Made by a program: the position numbers and the translations under genes. A DNA stretch of 64,000 bases from Agrococcus sp. KRD186 (GTDB lineage: Bacteria; Actinomycetota; Actinomycetes; Actinomycetales; Microbacteriaceae), in contig NZ_JABFAP010000001.1 in assembly GCF_017168255.1 (NCBI RefSeq), positions 1,206,640 to 1,270,639 of the forward strand, read 5' to 3'. This document shows, piece after piece, positions 46,702 through 55,761 of this stretch (position 1 is the first letter of the stretch; every line of letters begins with the position of its first letter). The notes beneath the pieces are model-generated. The model did no database searches. It had not been told where the DNA came from and saw only the letters and a program-made list of their open reading frames with translations.

Positions 46702-47595
46702 TCAGCTCGGCTTCCGGCTGAAGCGCTCCATCCGCTCGACCGGAGAGAGCTGCTCGACCTGCGCGACGAGGTGGGCGGGCAGCGTCTCGCGCGACTCGTG
46801 CGGCAGGGCCGGTACGACGGAGTGCGCCACCGCATCCGCGTAGATCTCGACGAGGTTGAACGACTGGGTGTCGTCGATGCCGTGCATCGCCGGCGGCGGC
46901 CCGCCGAGGTCGTCGGCGTAGCTGGTGGCTCCGGCGAGCATCACGGGGATCTCCGCGAAGGTGCCGGAGCCGTTGATGTGCAGATGACCGGAGAGGATCG
47001 CCCGCACGTCGCCGGCGCCGAGCACCTCGGCGAGACGCTGCTCGTCGCGGAACTCGAGCAGCCGCATGAGCCGGCTGCGGTACGGCAGCGGCGGATGGTG
47101 CATGACGAGCACGGTGCCGAGCGCCGGCGGATCCGCGATCGCCGCGGCGAGCCATTCGGCCTGGCCCTCGTCGAAGCCGCCGTGGTGCCAGCCGGGCAGG
47201 CTGGTGTCGAGCGAGACGATGCGCAGCTCGCCGACCTCGAGCACGGTGTCGATGGGGTCGAGCGGGCTTCCCTGGAGCTCGAGCGCCGCGCGCATGTGCG
47301 AGCGGTCGTCGTGGTTGCCGACGGCCCAGACGAGCGGCGCACCCAGCTCGGCTGCGACCGGCTCGAGGATCTCGCGCGCCAGTTCGTATGCCGCGGGCTC
47401 GCCGACGTCGGCGATGTCGCCGGAGACCACGATGGCGTCGGCGTCGGGCGCCGCAACCCGCAGTCGCTCCGCCGTGGCCCGCAGGTGGGCCTCGGTGTCG
47501 ACCAGGTCGGCCAGCAGCGCTCCTCCGGCGAGCAGGTGCGTGTCGCTCAGATGCGCGATGACGCACGCGGGGGCGGGATGGATGCCGTAGCTCAC
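46702..47595 (-). CDS. calcineurin-like metallophosphoesterase (3',5'-cAMP phosphodiesterase type)
   Basis: A 297-aa enzyme with the dinuclear metal motifs in order: HLSDTHL (about 14-20), VVSGDIADVG (about 53), VWAVGNHDD (about 89), MHHPPLP (about 160) and ILSGHLHINGSG (about 200). The set resembles CpdA-type phosphodiesterases, but the substrate cannot be set from sequence. GTG at 47595 lies 6 nt after a minus-strand TACGCT, so leaderless. Divergent from the acyltransferase gene. Confidence 0.92.
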   Translation of the reverse strand: MSYGIHPAPACVIAHLSDTHLLAGGALLADLVDTEAHLRATAERLRVAAPDADAIVVSGDIADVGEPAAYELAREILEPVAAELGAPLVWAVGNHDDRSHMRAALELQGSPLDPIDTVLEVGELRIVSLDTSLPGWHHGGFDEGQAEWLAAAIADPPALGTVLVMHHPPLPYRSRLMRLLEFRDEQRLAEVLGAGDVRAILSGHLHINGSGTFAEIPVMLAGATSYADDLGGPPPAMHGIDDTQSFNLVEIYADAVAHSVVPALPHESRETLPAHLVAQVEQLSPVERMERFSRKPS

Positions 47596-47629
47596 GCGCC
47601 CAGCGTAACCGCGCTGGTAGGTTTCGGGC

Positions 47630-48244
47630 GTGAAGTGGTTCCCGATAGCGACCGCCCAGGAGATCCGCGCCATGCGGGAGCGCCAGGAAGCGCTCCTGGC
47701 TGAAGTCGAACAACTGCGCAACCGGGTCAAGGAGCTCAACAAGCGCGTGCTTCCGGGCCACGCCCGCGGCATCCACCACCACGTCATCCACGGCGAGCAC
47801 ACCCGCATCGATCCGACCGTGAAGTTCGTCAGCGAGCTCGGCGCGGACAAAGTGGTGCGGATCGGCGACCACGTCACGCTGTACGGCCTGTCAGAGTTCG
47901 TCGGGCCGGTGACGATCGGCGACGGGACGTTCATGAACCGCTCCTGCTATGTCCGGGCGAACACCACGATCGGCAAGAACGTCAACTTCGGGCCGTTCGT
48001 GAAGCTCATCACCGACGGGCATGAGGTCGGCGGCTCGGCCAAGCGAGCAGGCAAGAACCATTGGAAGCCAATCTCCATCGGCGACGGCACGTGGCTCGGC
48101 GCCGGCGTCACGGTGCTGGGCGGGGTGACCATCGGCGCCGGCACGGTGGTCGCGGCTGGAGCGGTCGTCACGAAGGACCTGCCCGACAACGTCCTCGCGG
48201 GCGGCGTGCCAGCCAAGGTGATACGCGCGCTGCCGGCCGACTGA
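47630..48244 (+). CDS. left-handed beta-helix acyltransferase
   Basis: A 204-aa hexapeptide-repeat protein. After a coiled-coil-like start (REIRAMRERQEALLAEVEQLRNRVKELN, about residues 11-40), the repeats run VRIGDHVTLYGLSEFVGPVTIGD, ISIGDGTWLGAGVTVLGGVTIGAGTVVAAGAVV, with the His of TDGHEVGG near 123. The typical acetyl-CoA site NGHIxPGV-like loop (AGGVPAKVIRAL) closes it. Like maltose/galactoside acetyltransferases, but acceptor unknown. GTG at 47630 lies 6 nt after TAGGTT. Confidence 0.87.
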   Translation: MKWFPIATAQEIRAMRERQEALLAEVEQLRNRVKELNKRVLPGHARGIHHHVIHGEHTRIDPTVKFVSELGADKVVRIGDHVTLYGLSEFVGPVTIGDGTFMNRSCYVRANTTIGKNVNFGPFVKLITDGHEVGGSAKRAGKNHWKPISIGDGTWLGAGVTVLGGVTIGAGTVVAAGAVVTKDLPDNVLAGGVPAKVIRALPAD

Positions 48245-48253
48245 GTCGCCGGC

Positions 48254-49456
48254 TCAGGCGCGCACCCAGCCGCTTGCGCGCTCGGTGCTGCGGCCGGCCA
48301 GCTCGAGCAGCGCGAGCGATGCGGTGACCTCTCGCGGTGCCATGCCGGTCCGCATGGCCAGGTCGTCGACGTTCCTGGCAGCGCGTCGGCTCAGCGCGTC
48401 GAGCACCCGCACCTCATCGCTCGTCAGCGCATCGAGCGGCGCCGACTCCTCCTCCGGGCCATCGACCAGCTCGACGATGTGCTCCGGCCGCTCGATGAGG
48501 GCGGCACCGTACTCGCGCAGCAGCCGGTGGCAGCCGGTGCTCGAGCCGGAGGTGACAGGCCCGGGGACGGCGCCCAGCGGCCTGCCGAGCGCTGCGGCAT
48601 GACCGGCGGTGTTGATCGATCCCGAGCGCTGCCCCGCCTCGACCACGACGGTCGCGCTCGCGAGCGCGGCGATCAACCGGTTGCGAGCCAGGAAGCGCCA
48701 GCGCGTCGGAGGCACCCCGCTGGGCGCCTCGGCGATGACGCATCCGGTGGCGGCGATGTGGCGCAGCAGCTCGTCGTTGCCCGCCGGGTAGAAGCGGTCG
48801 AGCCCACCGGCGAGCACGGCGACGGTCGTGCCGCCGCCGGCGAGCGCAGACCGGTGGGCCGTGCCGTCGATGCCGTAGGCGCCGCCGGAGACGACCGCGA
48901 AGCGCCGGCTGACGAGACCGGCGGCGAGCTGGCCGGTCACGAGCTCGCCGTAGCCGGAGGAGGCGCGGGCGCCGACGAGTGCGACGGAGCGGCTGCATGC
49001 CTCGAGCGCGGCCGGATCGCCGCGCAGCCACAGCGCCGCGGGAGCGTGCGGCCCGAGATCGTCGATCCCGGACGGCCACTGCGCGTCGGCCGGGGTGAGC
49101 AGCCGCTGATCGTGCGCGGCCCCCTGCGCGAACGCGCCGAGGATGCGCTCGGCACCCAGCCGCGGCTGCCAGCGCGCGAGCGCCGCCTGCATGCCGCTGA
49201 CGGCCTCGCACTCGCCCAGCTCGCGCGCCCAGCCGCTGAGGCTCTCGCCCTCGACCAGCAGCTGCAGCGCGCGCACGTCGCCGAGCCGCTGCCGCACCAT
49301 CCCGGCGACGCCATCGCCCGGCTCCGGCAGCACAGTCCACGCCCCGGCCGCGAATCGCGCCAGCACGCCCTCGTCGTCCGGCGGCTCCGCGTCAGCTGGC
49401 AGCGTGGCTGCGACTGCTTCGCGGAGCCGGTCGAGATCGATCCTGAAGGCCTTCAT
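48254..49456 (-). CDS. dprA: DNA-processing protein DprA
   Basis: A 400-aa DprA/Smf protein, the RecA loader on incoming ssDNA. Rossmann core: LVGARASSGYGE (about 150), VVSGGAYGIDGTAH, LAGGLDRFYPAGN, SERNRLIAAL-like RNRLIAALASATVVVEAG, and NTAGHAAALGRPLGAVPGPV. A C-terminal winged-helix (DNVDDLAMRTGMAPREVTASLALLEL) follows. ATG at 49456 overlaps the comM stop by 4 nt. Part of yraN-comM-dprA. Confidence 0.94.
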   Translation of the reverse strand: MKAFRIDLDRLREAVAATLPADAEPPDDEGVLARFAAGAWTVLPEPGDGVAGMVRQRLGDVRALQLLVEGESLSGWARELGECEAVSGMQAALARWQPRLGAERILGAFAQGAAHDQRLLTPADAQWPSGIDDLGPHAPAALWLRGDPAALEACSRSVALVGARASSGYGELVTGQLAAGLVSRRFAVVSGGAYGIDGTAHRSALAGGGTTVAVLAGGLDRFYPAGNDELLRHIAATGCVIAEAPSGVPPTRWRFLARNRLIAALASATVVVEAGQRSGSINTAGHAAALGRPLGAVPGPVTSGSSTGCHRLLREYGAALIERPEHIVELVDGPEEESAPLDALTSDEVRVLDALSRRAARNVDDLAMRTGMAPREVTASLALLELAGRSTERASGWVRA

Positions 49457-50982
49457 GCGGGTATTCCCTTCCTGAGCGCGAGCGCTCCCCCGACGTGGGT
49501 CGAGCTCGGCGCGTCCGCGCCGTCGAGATCGGCGATCGTCCACGCGACACGGACCGATCGGTCGAGGCCGCGCATGGTGATGACCCCGCGCTCGAGCGCC
49601 TGCTCGAGCGGGGCGAGCACTGCGGGCGCGAGCGGCAGGTGGCGTCGCAGCCACGGACCCGGCACCTGACCCATCGCGCTCCAGTCCGTGCCGTGCAGCC
49701 GCCGAGCGGCGCGGGCGCGCGCCTCGGCGACGCGCGCCGACGCATCCGCCGTTGTGCGCCTGGGCGCGCCGCCGAGCCCGGCGCCGTCGGCGCCGAGGGT
49801 GACCCGCTCGACGCGCACCCGCAGGTCGATGCGGTCGAGCAGCGGCCCCGACAGCCTGCCGAAGTAGCGGCGGCGCGCCATCGGGGCGCAGGTGCAGTCG
49901 CCGGTGCCCAGCAGCCCGCACGGGCACGGGTTTGCGGCCAGCAGCAGCTGGAACTGCGCGGGGTAGGTCGCGCTGACCGCGGCGCGGTCGAGGGTGATGG
50001 TGCCGGACTCGAGCGGCTGCCGCAGCATGTCGAGCACCGCCCGCGGGAACTCCGGCGCCTCGTCGAGGAACAGGATGCCGTGGGTGGCGCGAGCCGCTGC
50101 GCCCGGCCGGATCGTGCCGGAGCCGCCGCCGACCAGCGCGACCGCGGTCGCCGAGTGGTGCGGATGCTCGAACGGCGGCAGCAGGTCGAGACTGGACGGG
50201 GCCGCCTGCCCCGAGAGCGAGCGCACGGAGGCGACATCGAGCGCCTGCTGCTGCGTCAGCGGCGGCAGAATGCCCGGCAGTCGCATCGCGAGCATCGTCT
50301 TGCCCGCGCCCGGCGGTCCGACCATCAGCAGGTGGTGGGCACCGGCCGCCGCGATCTCGAGCGCGTCGACCGCCTCGCGGTTGCCGACCACGTCGGCCAG
50401 GTCGAGCCCGGACCGCGCGCGCTCCGGCGCGAGCGGACCCGGCACGGGCTCGACGGGCTCGGGGTCGAGATCGGCCCCGAGCAGCGCGGCGGCATGGGCG
50501 AGGCTGGCGGCCCCCAGCACCCGCAGGCCCTCGACCAGCGAGGCCTCGTCGACCGAGGCGGTCGGCACGACCAGGCGGCGTGCGCCCGCCTCGGCTGCCG
50601 CGCGGGCGAGCGGCAGCGTGCCGGCGACCGGCCGCAGGCGGCCGTCCAGCCCGAGCTCGCCCAGCAGCGCCGTCTCGCCGTCGTCGGGCGGCACCGCGCC
50701 GCCGGCGCGCAGCACCGCGATCGCCATCGCGAGATCGAAGTGCGTGCCTGCCTTCGGCAGCGACGCGGGGGTCAGATTGATCACCACCCGTCCGCTCGGG
50801 GCCGCCAGCCCCATGCGCGCGATCGCGCTCCAGGTGCGGTGGCGCGCCTGCTGCACGGCCGGGCCCGGCAGCCCCACGATGTGGACGACCGGCAGGCCCG
50901 CCGAGGCGTGCACCTCGATCTGCACGCCGACGCCCTGCATGCCGCGCAGCACGACGCAGTCCGCGCGGCCGAAGCCGCTCAC
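49453..50982 (-). CDS. comM: YifB/ComM-family Mg-chelatase-like AAA ATPase
   Basis: A 509-aa AAA+ ATPase. N-terminal Lon-like domain (RGMQGVGVQIEVHASAGLPVVHIVGLPG), Walker A GPPGAGKTML (about 230), Walker B ILFLDEAPEF, and the Cys cluster NPCPCGLLGTGDCTCAP. ComM relatives help branch migration in natural transformation. GTG at 50982 overlaps the yraN stop by 4 nt. Confidence 0.95.
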   Translation of the reverse strand: MSGFGRADCVVLRGMQGVGVQIEVHASAGLPVVHIVGLPGPAVQQARHRTWSAIARMGLAAPSGRVVINLTPASLPKAGTHFDLAMAIAVLRAGGAVPPDDGETALLGELGLDGRLRPVAGTLPLARAAAEAGARRLVVPTASVDEASLVEGLRVLGAASLAHAAALLGADLDPEPVEPVPGPLAPERARSGLDLADVVGNREAVDALEIAAAGAHHLLMVGPPGAGKTMLAMRLPGILPPLTQQQALDVASVRSLSGQAAPSSLDLLPPFEHPHHSATAVALVGGGSGTIRPGAAARATHGILFLDEAPEFPRAVLDMLRQPLESGTITLDRAAVSATYPAQFQLLLAANPCPCGLLGTGDCTCAPMARRRYFGRLSGPLLDRIDLRVRVERVTLGADGAGLGGAPRRTTADASARVAEARARAARRLHGTDWSAMGQVPGPWLRRHLPLAPAVLAPLEQALERGVITMRGLDRSVRVAWTIADLDGADAPSSTHVGGALALRKGIPA

Positions 50983-51332
50983 GAGATGCCTCGCAGGTGC
51001 TCGACGCGCCATGTGCCCTCGCGCGGGGCGATGATGCCCACCGCATCCATCCGCACCGGTCCGCGCTGCCCCGTCGCCTCGAGCCACAGCCAGGCGAGCA
51101 TGCGCAGCCGCCGCACCTTGGCCGGCGTGATGGCCTCGAAGGGGTGCCCGTAGGCGAGCCCCCTGCGCGTCTTCACCTCGACGAAGACGAACGTCTGCCC
51201 GTCGACCGCGACGATGTCGAGCTCACCGTGCGCGCAGCGCCACCGGCGGTCGACGATGCGCATGCCGGCGCGCTCCAGGTGCACGGTGGCGGCGGCTTCC
51301 CCGTCAAGCCCCAGCTGATCCTTCGCTCGCAT
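50979..51332 (-). CDS. YraN/UPF0102 family nuclease-fold protein
   Basis: A 117-aa protein with the endonuclease-like core GELDIVAVDGQTFVFVEVKTRRG (D..., EVK), the PD-(D/E)xK pattern. First gene of yraN-comM-dprA. ATG at 51332. Its physiological role is unclear; in most genomes it sits beside comM as here. Confidence 0.93.
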   Translation of the reverse strand: MRAKDQLGLDGEAAATVHLERAGMRIVDRRWRCAHGELDIVAVDGQTFVFVEVKTRRGLAYGHPFEAITPAKVRRLRMLAWLWLEATGQRGPVRMDAVGIIAPREGTWRVEHLRGIS

Positions 51333-51413
51333 GGGTGCAGAGAAGCGGATGCGCGCGGTGGCGCGTGCGCGCGCATCGCACGCCTGTGGACAAGTCGGCC
51401 GAGGCCGCCTCGA

Positions 51414-51737
51414 TCACTCCTCGATCGCGAGGTCCTTCGGCAGCTCCAGATCGCGCGAGGCGAGCTCCTCCACGTTGACGTCCTTGAACGTGAGGATGCG
51501 GGCCGACTTGATGAAGCGATCGGAGCGGTAGATGTCCCACACCCACACGTCCGTGAGCTCGAGCTCGAAATAGAAGTCGGTGCCGGCGTCGTGGCGGGTG
51601 ACCTTCACGTCGTTGGCGAGGTAGAAGCGCCGCTCGGTCTCGACGACGTGCTTGAACATGCCGACGACGTCTCGGTACTCCTTGAAGAGGGCCAGCTCGA
51701 CCTCGCGGTCGTAGTCCTCGATGTCCTCAGGTTCCAC
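51414..51737 (-). CDS. DUF2469 family protein
   Basis: A 107-aa acidic protein: EDIEDYDREVELALFKEYRDVVGMFKHVVETERRFYLAN is diagnostic of the actinobacterial DUF2469 family. No catalytic motif, no membrane segment. Position just upstream of yraN is conserved in this phylum, so it may share the operon, but the 81-base gap leaves room for a break. GTG at 51737 lies 6 nt after a minus-strand TAGGAT. Function unknown. Confidence 0.93.
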   Translation of the reverse strand: MEPEDIEDYDREVELALFKEYRDVVGMFKHVVETERRFYLANDVKVTRHDAGTDFYFELELTDVWVWDIYRSDRFIKSARILTFKDVNVEELASRDLELPKDLAIEE

Positions 51738-51862
51738 ATCGCCATCCTATGGCCGCACGGCGAGGCTGAGGATTGCGACAAGAGATGCCCCGGTCGATCG
51801 TGCTCGTATTGCGAAGCGCGTAGATTCGGTTCCGGTACATTTGCCGACCGAACGGAGCGTCG

Positions 51863-53668
51863 TTGCGTAGGATCCTGGCCGTCGTGGCGCTCGCCGCAGC
51901 GGTCGCGCTCGGCACCGGCACGCTCCCGGCAGCGCCTGCGAGCGCGACCGGCACTCCCGAGGACGGCGGCCTGATGGTCGTGCTCGACGCCTCGGGCTCG
52001 ATGGCCGAGATCACACCCGATGGCACCACCCGCATCGCCGCCGCGCGCGGCGCGCTCGACGCGGTGATGGCCAACCTGCCGGCGCAGAACCGCGTCGGGC
52101 TGCGCGTGTTCGGCGCGACCCCGAACCCGGGTGCCGACTCCTGCACCGACTCGCAGCTGCTGGTGCCGATCGGCACGAACAACCGCGATGAGCTGCGTGC
52201 GGCGGTGGGCCGCTACGAGCCCGCCGGCGACACGCCCATCGGCTACGCGCTGCAGCAGGCCGGCGCCGATCTCGGGCAGCAGGGCTTCCGCGGCATCCTG
52301 CTGGTCTCCGACGGCATTGCCACGTGCGAGCCCGACCCGTGCCAGATCGCAGCCGAGCTGACCGCCCAGGACATCGGCATGCGCATCGACGTGATCGGCT
52401 TCGACGTCGATGCCCAGGCGAGACAGCAGCTGCAGTGCGTCGCCGACCGCGGCCGGGGCGACTACCTCGACGTCTCCGAGGCCGACAGCCTGCAGCACGC
52501 GCTCGAGCGCCTCTCGACCCGCGCCTTCCGGCCCTTCGGCGTCGTCGGCGAGGACGCAGCAGGCACCGTCGATGCGGCCGACGCGCCCGAGCTGGTCGCC
52601 GGCACCCAGTACGCCGACGAGCTCAGCGGCGATCGGCCCGCGCTGCGCTACCTGCTGCAGCGCGAGCAGCCCGGCTCGATCCTGCACGTCGGCATCACCG
52701 GCCGGCTCCCGCACCAGGGCACGCTCTCGATCGACGCCACCCTCACCACCGCCGACGGCACCGCGTGCGATGCGACCACCGTCGCCGCGCTCGGCGAGGA
52801 GCGCTACTCGATCTTCACCGGCAGGCTCAGCGCCGCCGAGGGCAGCCCGTCCCACGCCTGCGCGACAGCCGAGACGCTGCTGCTCTCGCTCGAGGCCGCC
52901 GCGCCGCCCGATGCGCCCGTGCCCTTCGAGCTGCGCATCCTCGAGGAGCCGTGGCCGAGCAATGCGTCGACGCTGCCGGCGCCCACCGACGCCGAGCGCG
53001 GCTGGTCGCTAGGCATCGCCGCAGACGGCGCGACCGGCAGCCTCGTCGGCGGCGCGAGCCTCAACGACGCACCGCTCACCGAGCCGGGCTCCTACACGAT
53101 CGAGATGCTGCCGAACGAGTTCCAGTTCTTCCGCGTCGCCGCGGACTGGGGCCAGCAGGTGCGCGTGCGCGCCAACCTCTCGCCCGACCTGCCGGCGCCT
53201 GCCGACGCGTGGGGCATCCTGCAGGTGCTCGATCCGGTCGGCGCCGACGTCGGCGCCCTGCTCGCCACCGATGCCGACGGCACCCGCTGGGCGCAGCCGC
53301 TGCCCGAGCCCGGCTCCGCCGTCGCCGTCACCACCGCTCCGGTGCGCTGGGACGGCGACCCCGGCATGCTCAAACGTCCCGTGGTCGCGGGCGAGCACTA
53401 CGTCGCCATGGGCTTCGGCGCCGCCGAGGGCACGCCGCCGATGCCCATCACCGTCACCATCGAGGTGATCGGCGAAGCGGCCGCGGCGCCCGACTTCAGC
53501 GGCACGCCCGACACAGCGCCGGCGGTGGCCGAGGAGGCGCCCGCCGCGACGCTCGACGACGGCTCGCTGCGCGTGCTCATCACCTTCGCGGTCGGCGGCC
53601 TGATCGCGATCGGCGTGATCGTGCTGCTGGTGTGGCTGTGGCGGCGTGCCACCCGCCGCTACGTCTGA
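51863..53668 (+). CDS. secreted, C-terminally anchored VWA-domain protein
   Basis: A 601-aa protein. Signal peptide (1-29, ending near ASATG), von Willebrand A domain at about 36-205 with an intact MIDAS (DASGS at 42-46, the Thr in GDTPIGYA, the Asp in LVSDGIATC), about 350 residues of beta-rich sequence of unknown family, and a transmembrane helix at about 571-594 followed by RRATRRYV. The TTG start at 51863 has GGAG upstream. It overlaps rnhB by 10 bp at the 3' end. Probably a cell-surface adhesion or scaffold protein. Confidence 0.88.
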   Translation: MRRILAVVALAAAVALGTGTLPAAPASATGTPEDGGLMVVLDASGSMAEITPDGTTRIAAARGALDAVMANLPAQNRVGLRVFGATPNPGADSCTDSQLLVPIGTNNRDELRAAVGRYEPAGDTPIGYALQQAGADLGQQGFRGILLVSDGIATCEPDPCQIAAELTAQDIGMRIDVIGFDVDAQARQQLQCVADRGRGDYLDVSEADSLQHALERLSTRAFRPFGVVGEDAAGTVDAADAPELVAGTQYADELSGDRPALRYLLQREQPGSILHVGITGRLPHQGTLSIDATLTTADGTACDATTVAALGEERYSIFTGRLSAAEGSPSHACATAETLLLSLEAAAPPDAPVPFELRILEEPWPSNASTLPAPTDAERGWSLGIAADGATGSLVGGASLNDAPLTEPGSYTIEMLPNEFQFFRVAADWGQQVRVRANLSPDLPAPADAWGILQVLDPVGADVGALLATDADGTRWAQPLPEPGSAVAVTTAPVRWDGDPGMLKRPVVAGEHYVAMGFGAAEGTPPMPITVTIEVIGEAAAAPDFSGTPDTAPAVAEEAPAATLDDGSLRVLITFAVGGLIAIGVIVLLVWLWRRATRRYV

Positions 53669-54300
53669 ACGGTCTCGCGCAACCAGCTGCGACGGTGCAG
53701 CACGCTCGGCCCGAGCTCGGCGATCGCGGCCATGTGGGCGGCGGAGCCGTAGCCCTTGTTGGACGCCCAGCCGTAGCCCGGGTGCACGGTGTCGGCCCCG
53801 ACCATCCGCTCATCTCGCTCGACCTTCGCCACCAGCGCCGCGCCGGAGACGGAGGCGCAGTCGCGGTCGGCCTTCGCCCGCAGCGTCGTGCGGATGGGAG
53901 CGCGCAGCGCCGGCGCCAGCCAGTCGTGGGTGCCGTCGAGCAGGATGGCCGAAGCGACCACGTCGATGCCGATCGCGTGCAGCGCGACGAGCGCCCGCCT
54001 GCCGGCCAGGCCCAGCGCGACCTGGATGCCGAGCCGGTCGATCTCGTCGTTCGAGGCGTGACCGACGGCGCTCACGCCCCATTCGCGCACGAGGGGGGCG
54101 GTGGATGCGCGACGCAGCGGCGTCATCGTCTTCGAGTCGCGCAGATGCTCGGGCCAGGCGCCGCAGTCAGCGGCCAGCGCCAGGGCGCCGACGCTGACGG
54201 GACCGGCCAGTGCGCCCCGGCCGACCTCGTCCATGCCGATGACGAGGGACGCATCCGCCCACAGTGCCTGCTCGTGCTCGAGCGTCGGCGTGGCCGGCAT
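53659..54300 (-). CDS. rnhB: ribonuclease HII
   Basis: A 213-aa enzyme removing ribonucleotides from DNA. The first two acidic residues are in GMDEVGRGALAGPV (about 22-36), the third Asp is in DSKTM, and VAKVERDER carries the fourth. Start ATG at 54300 overlaps the lepB stop by one base (TGATG). Confidence 0.95.
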   Translation of the reverse strand: MPATPTLEHEQALWADASLVIGMDEVGRGALAGPVSVGALALAADCGAWPEHLRDSKTMTPLRRASTAPLVREWGVSAVGHASNDEIDRLGIQVALGLAGRRALVALHAIGIDVVASAILLDGTHDWLAPALRAPIRTTLRAKADRDCASVSGAALVAKVERDERMVGADTVHPGYGWASNKGYGSAAHMAAIAELGPSVLHRRSWLRETVQT

Positions 54301-55076
54301 CAGTGCGCCACCGCCCGCGAGAGCACCACCTCGGTCGCCGCGCCCTGCGACTCGACCCCGACGAAGGTCTGCTGGTAGCTGTCGAGCCAGCTCCAGCGGT
54401 CGACGGGCCAGGAGATGAGGATGGCGCGGCCGACCACCGACTGCATCGGCACGAAGCCGCCGCCCGGGGCGTCCATGTGCGCGCGCGAGTCGCCGGAGTG
54501 GTTGCGGTTGTCGCCCATCATCCACAGGTGGCCCTCGGGCACCGTCACCTCGAACGCCATCGAGCTGGCGGGTTGGCCCGGCTGATCGAGGCTCAGGTAG
54601 GGCTCGTCGATGGGCTCGCCGTTGATGAGCAGCTGCCCGAAGTCGTTGCAGCATTCGACGGTGTCGCCGGGCAGGCCGATGACGCGCTTGATGAGGTAGC
54701 CGTGGTCGTCCTCGGGCGCGAGGCCCACGAAGGTCAGGAACCAGTCGACGGCGCCGACGACGCCGGTCTCGGGCTCCTGCTGCGGCTCGGGAAGCCAGCC
54801 GCCGGGATCCTCGAAGACGACCACGTCACCGTGCTCGACCGGGATCACCGTGGGGCTCAGCAGGCTGACGATGATCCGGTCGTCGACCTGCAGGGTCTGG
54901 TTCATCGACTCGGACGGGATCCAGAACGGCCGGATCAGGAAGGTCTTGACCAGGAACGAGATCAGCAGCGCGATCAGGAAGATGACGACGATGTCGCGCA
55001 GGAACAGCAGCACTCCGCGCCCGCGGGACCTGCCGTCTCCCCGGCCGGCCTCACCGGTCTCGACCGTGTCCGTCAT
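54300..55076 (-). CDS. lepB: signal peptidase I
   Basis: A 258-aa membrane protease cleaving signal peptides. Cytosolic N-tail, one transmembrane segment (about 24-45), catalytic Ser in IPSESMNQTL (about 56), catalytic Lys in GYLIKRVIGLPGDTV (about 130), and GDNRNHSGDSR. ATG at 55076 is preceded by AAAGGGCGGGG, so it is leadered. Co-transcribed with rnhB downstream. Confidence 0.96.
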   Translation of the reverse strand: MTDTVETGEAGRGDGRSRGRGVLLFLRDIVVIFLIALLISFLVKTFLIRPFWIPSESMNQTLQVDDRIIVSLLSPTVIPVEHGDVVVFEDPGGWLPEPQQEPETGVVGAVDWFLTFVGLAPEDDHGYLIKRVIGLPGDTVECCNDFGQLLINGEPIDEPYLSLDQPGQPASSMAFEVTVPEGHLWMMGDNRNHSGDSRAHMDAPGGGFVPMQSVVGRAILISWPVDRWSWLDSYQQTFVGVESQGAATEVVLSRAVAH

Positions 55077-55177
55077 CCCCGCCCTTTCGCCGTGCCAAGT
55101 CTAGGTGCGCCGAGCCGCCCGACGCGGCATGGCCGGCCTCGCGCCGCATCACGATTCGGCGACGAAGGCCCACGACG

Positions 55178-55211
55178 CAGAACGGGGCCGGCGAGTGCCG
55201 GCCCCGTTCTG
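55178..55211 (-). terminator. strong terminator after rplS
   Basis: CAGAACGGGGCCGGC (55178-55192), loop GAGT, exact reverse complement (55197-55211). A 15-bp perfect stem just past the rplS stop, separating it from lepB. Confidence 0.92.
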
Positions 55212-55219
55212 GGTGATGC

Positions 55220-55567
55220 TCAGTTGTCGCGCTTCTCGCGGATCTTGGCCGCCTTGCCGCGCAGACCGCGGAGGTAGTAGAGCTTCGCGCGGCGGACGTC
55301 GCCGCGGCTGACCAGCTCGATCTCGTCGATCACCGGCGAGTGCACCGGGAAGGTGCGCTCGACGCCGACCTGGAACGAGACCTTGCGGACCGTGAAGGTC
55401 TCGCGCACGCCGTGGCCCGAGCGGCCGATGACGACGCCCTGGAAGATCTGGACGCGCGAGCGCGCGCCCTCGATGATGTTGACGTGCACCTTGACGGTGT
55501 CGCCGGCCCGGAAGTCGGGGATGTCGGTCTTCAGGCTGGCTGCGTCGACCTTGTCGAGGATGTGCAT
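55220..55567 (-). CDS. rplS: 50S ribosomal protein L19
   Basis: A 115-aa L19 protein: [55 protein letters not shown] and the C-terminal [20 protein letters not shown] are all typical. ATG at 55567 gives the normal length; an upstream in-frame start at 55594 would add nine residues (MAGAESDTA). The leader 55568-55761 is structured-looking but unassigned. Confidence 0.96.
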   Translation of the reverse strand: MHILDKVDAASLKTDIPDFRAGDTVKVHVNIIEGARSRVQIFQGVVIGRSGHGVRETFTVRKVSFQVGVERTFPVHSPVIDEIELVSRGDVRRAKLYYLRGLRGKAAKIREKRDN

Positions 55568-55761
55568 TGCGGTATCGCTCTCTGCGCCCGCCACAGGTCG
55601 GTCGCTCTAGAAGAAAGTGGGATGCGGTGCCCTGCGTCCTCCCCCGTGGCAGAGGCCGCCGTCTCCGGCGGGACCGCGTGCGGCACCAGCGACCTATCTT
55701 GCCACACCTCGGGGCACCGCACCAACGCATCCGCCGTCACCGCTGCGGCGGACGGGGCCGC

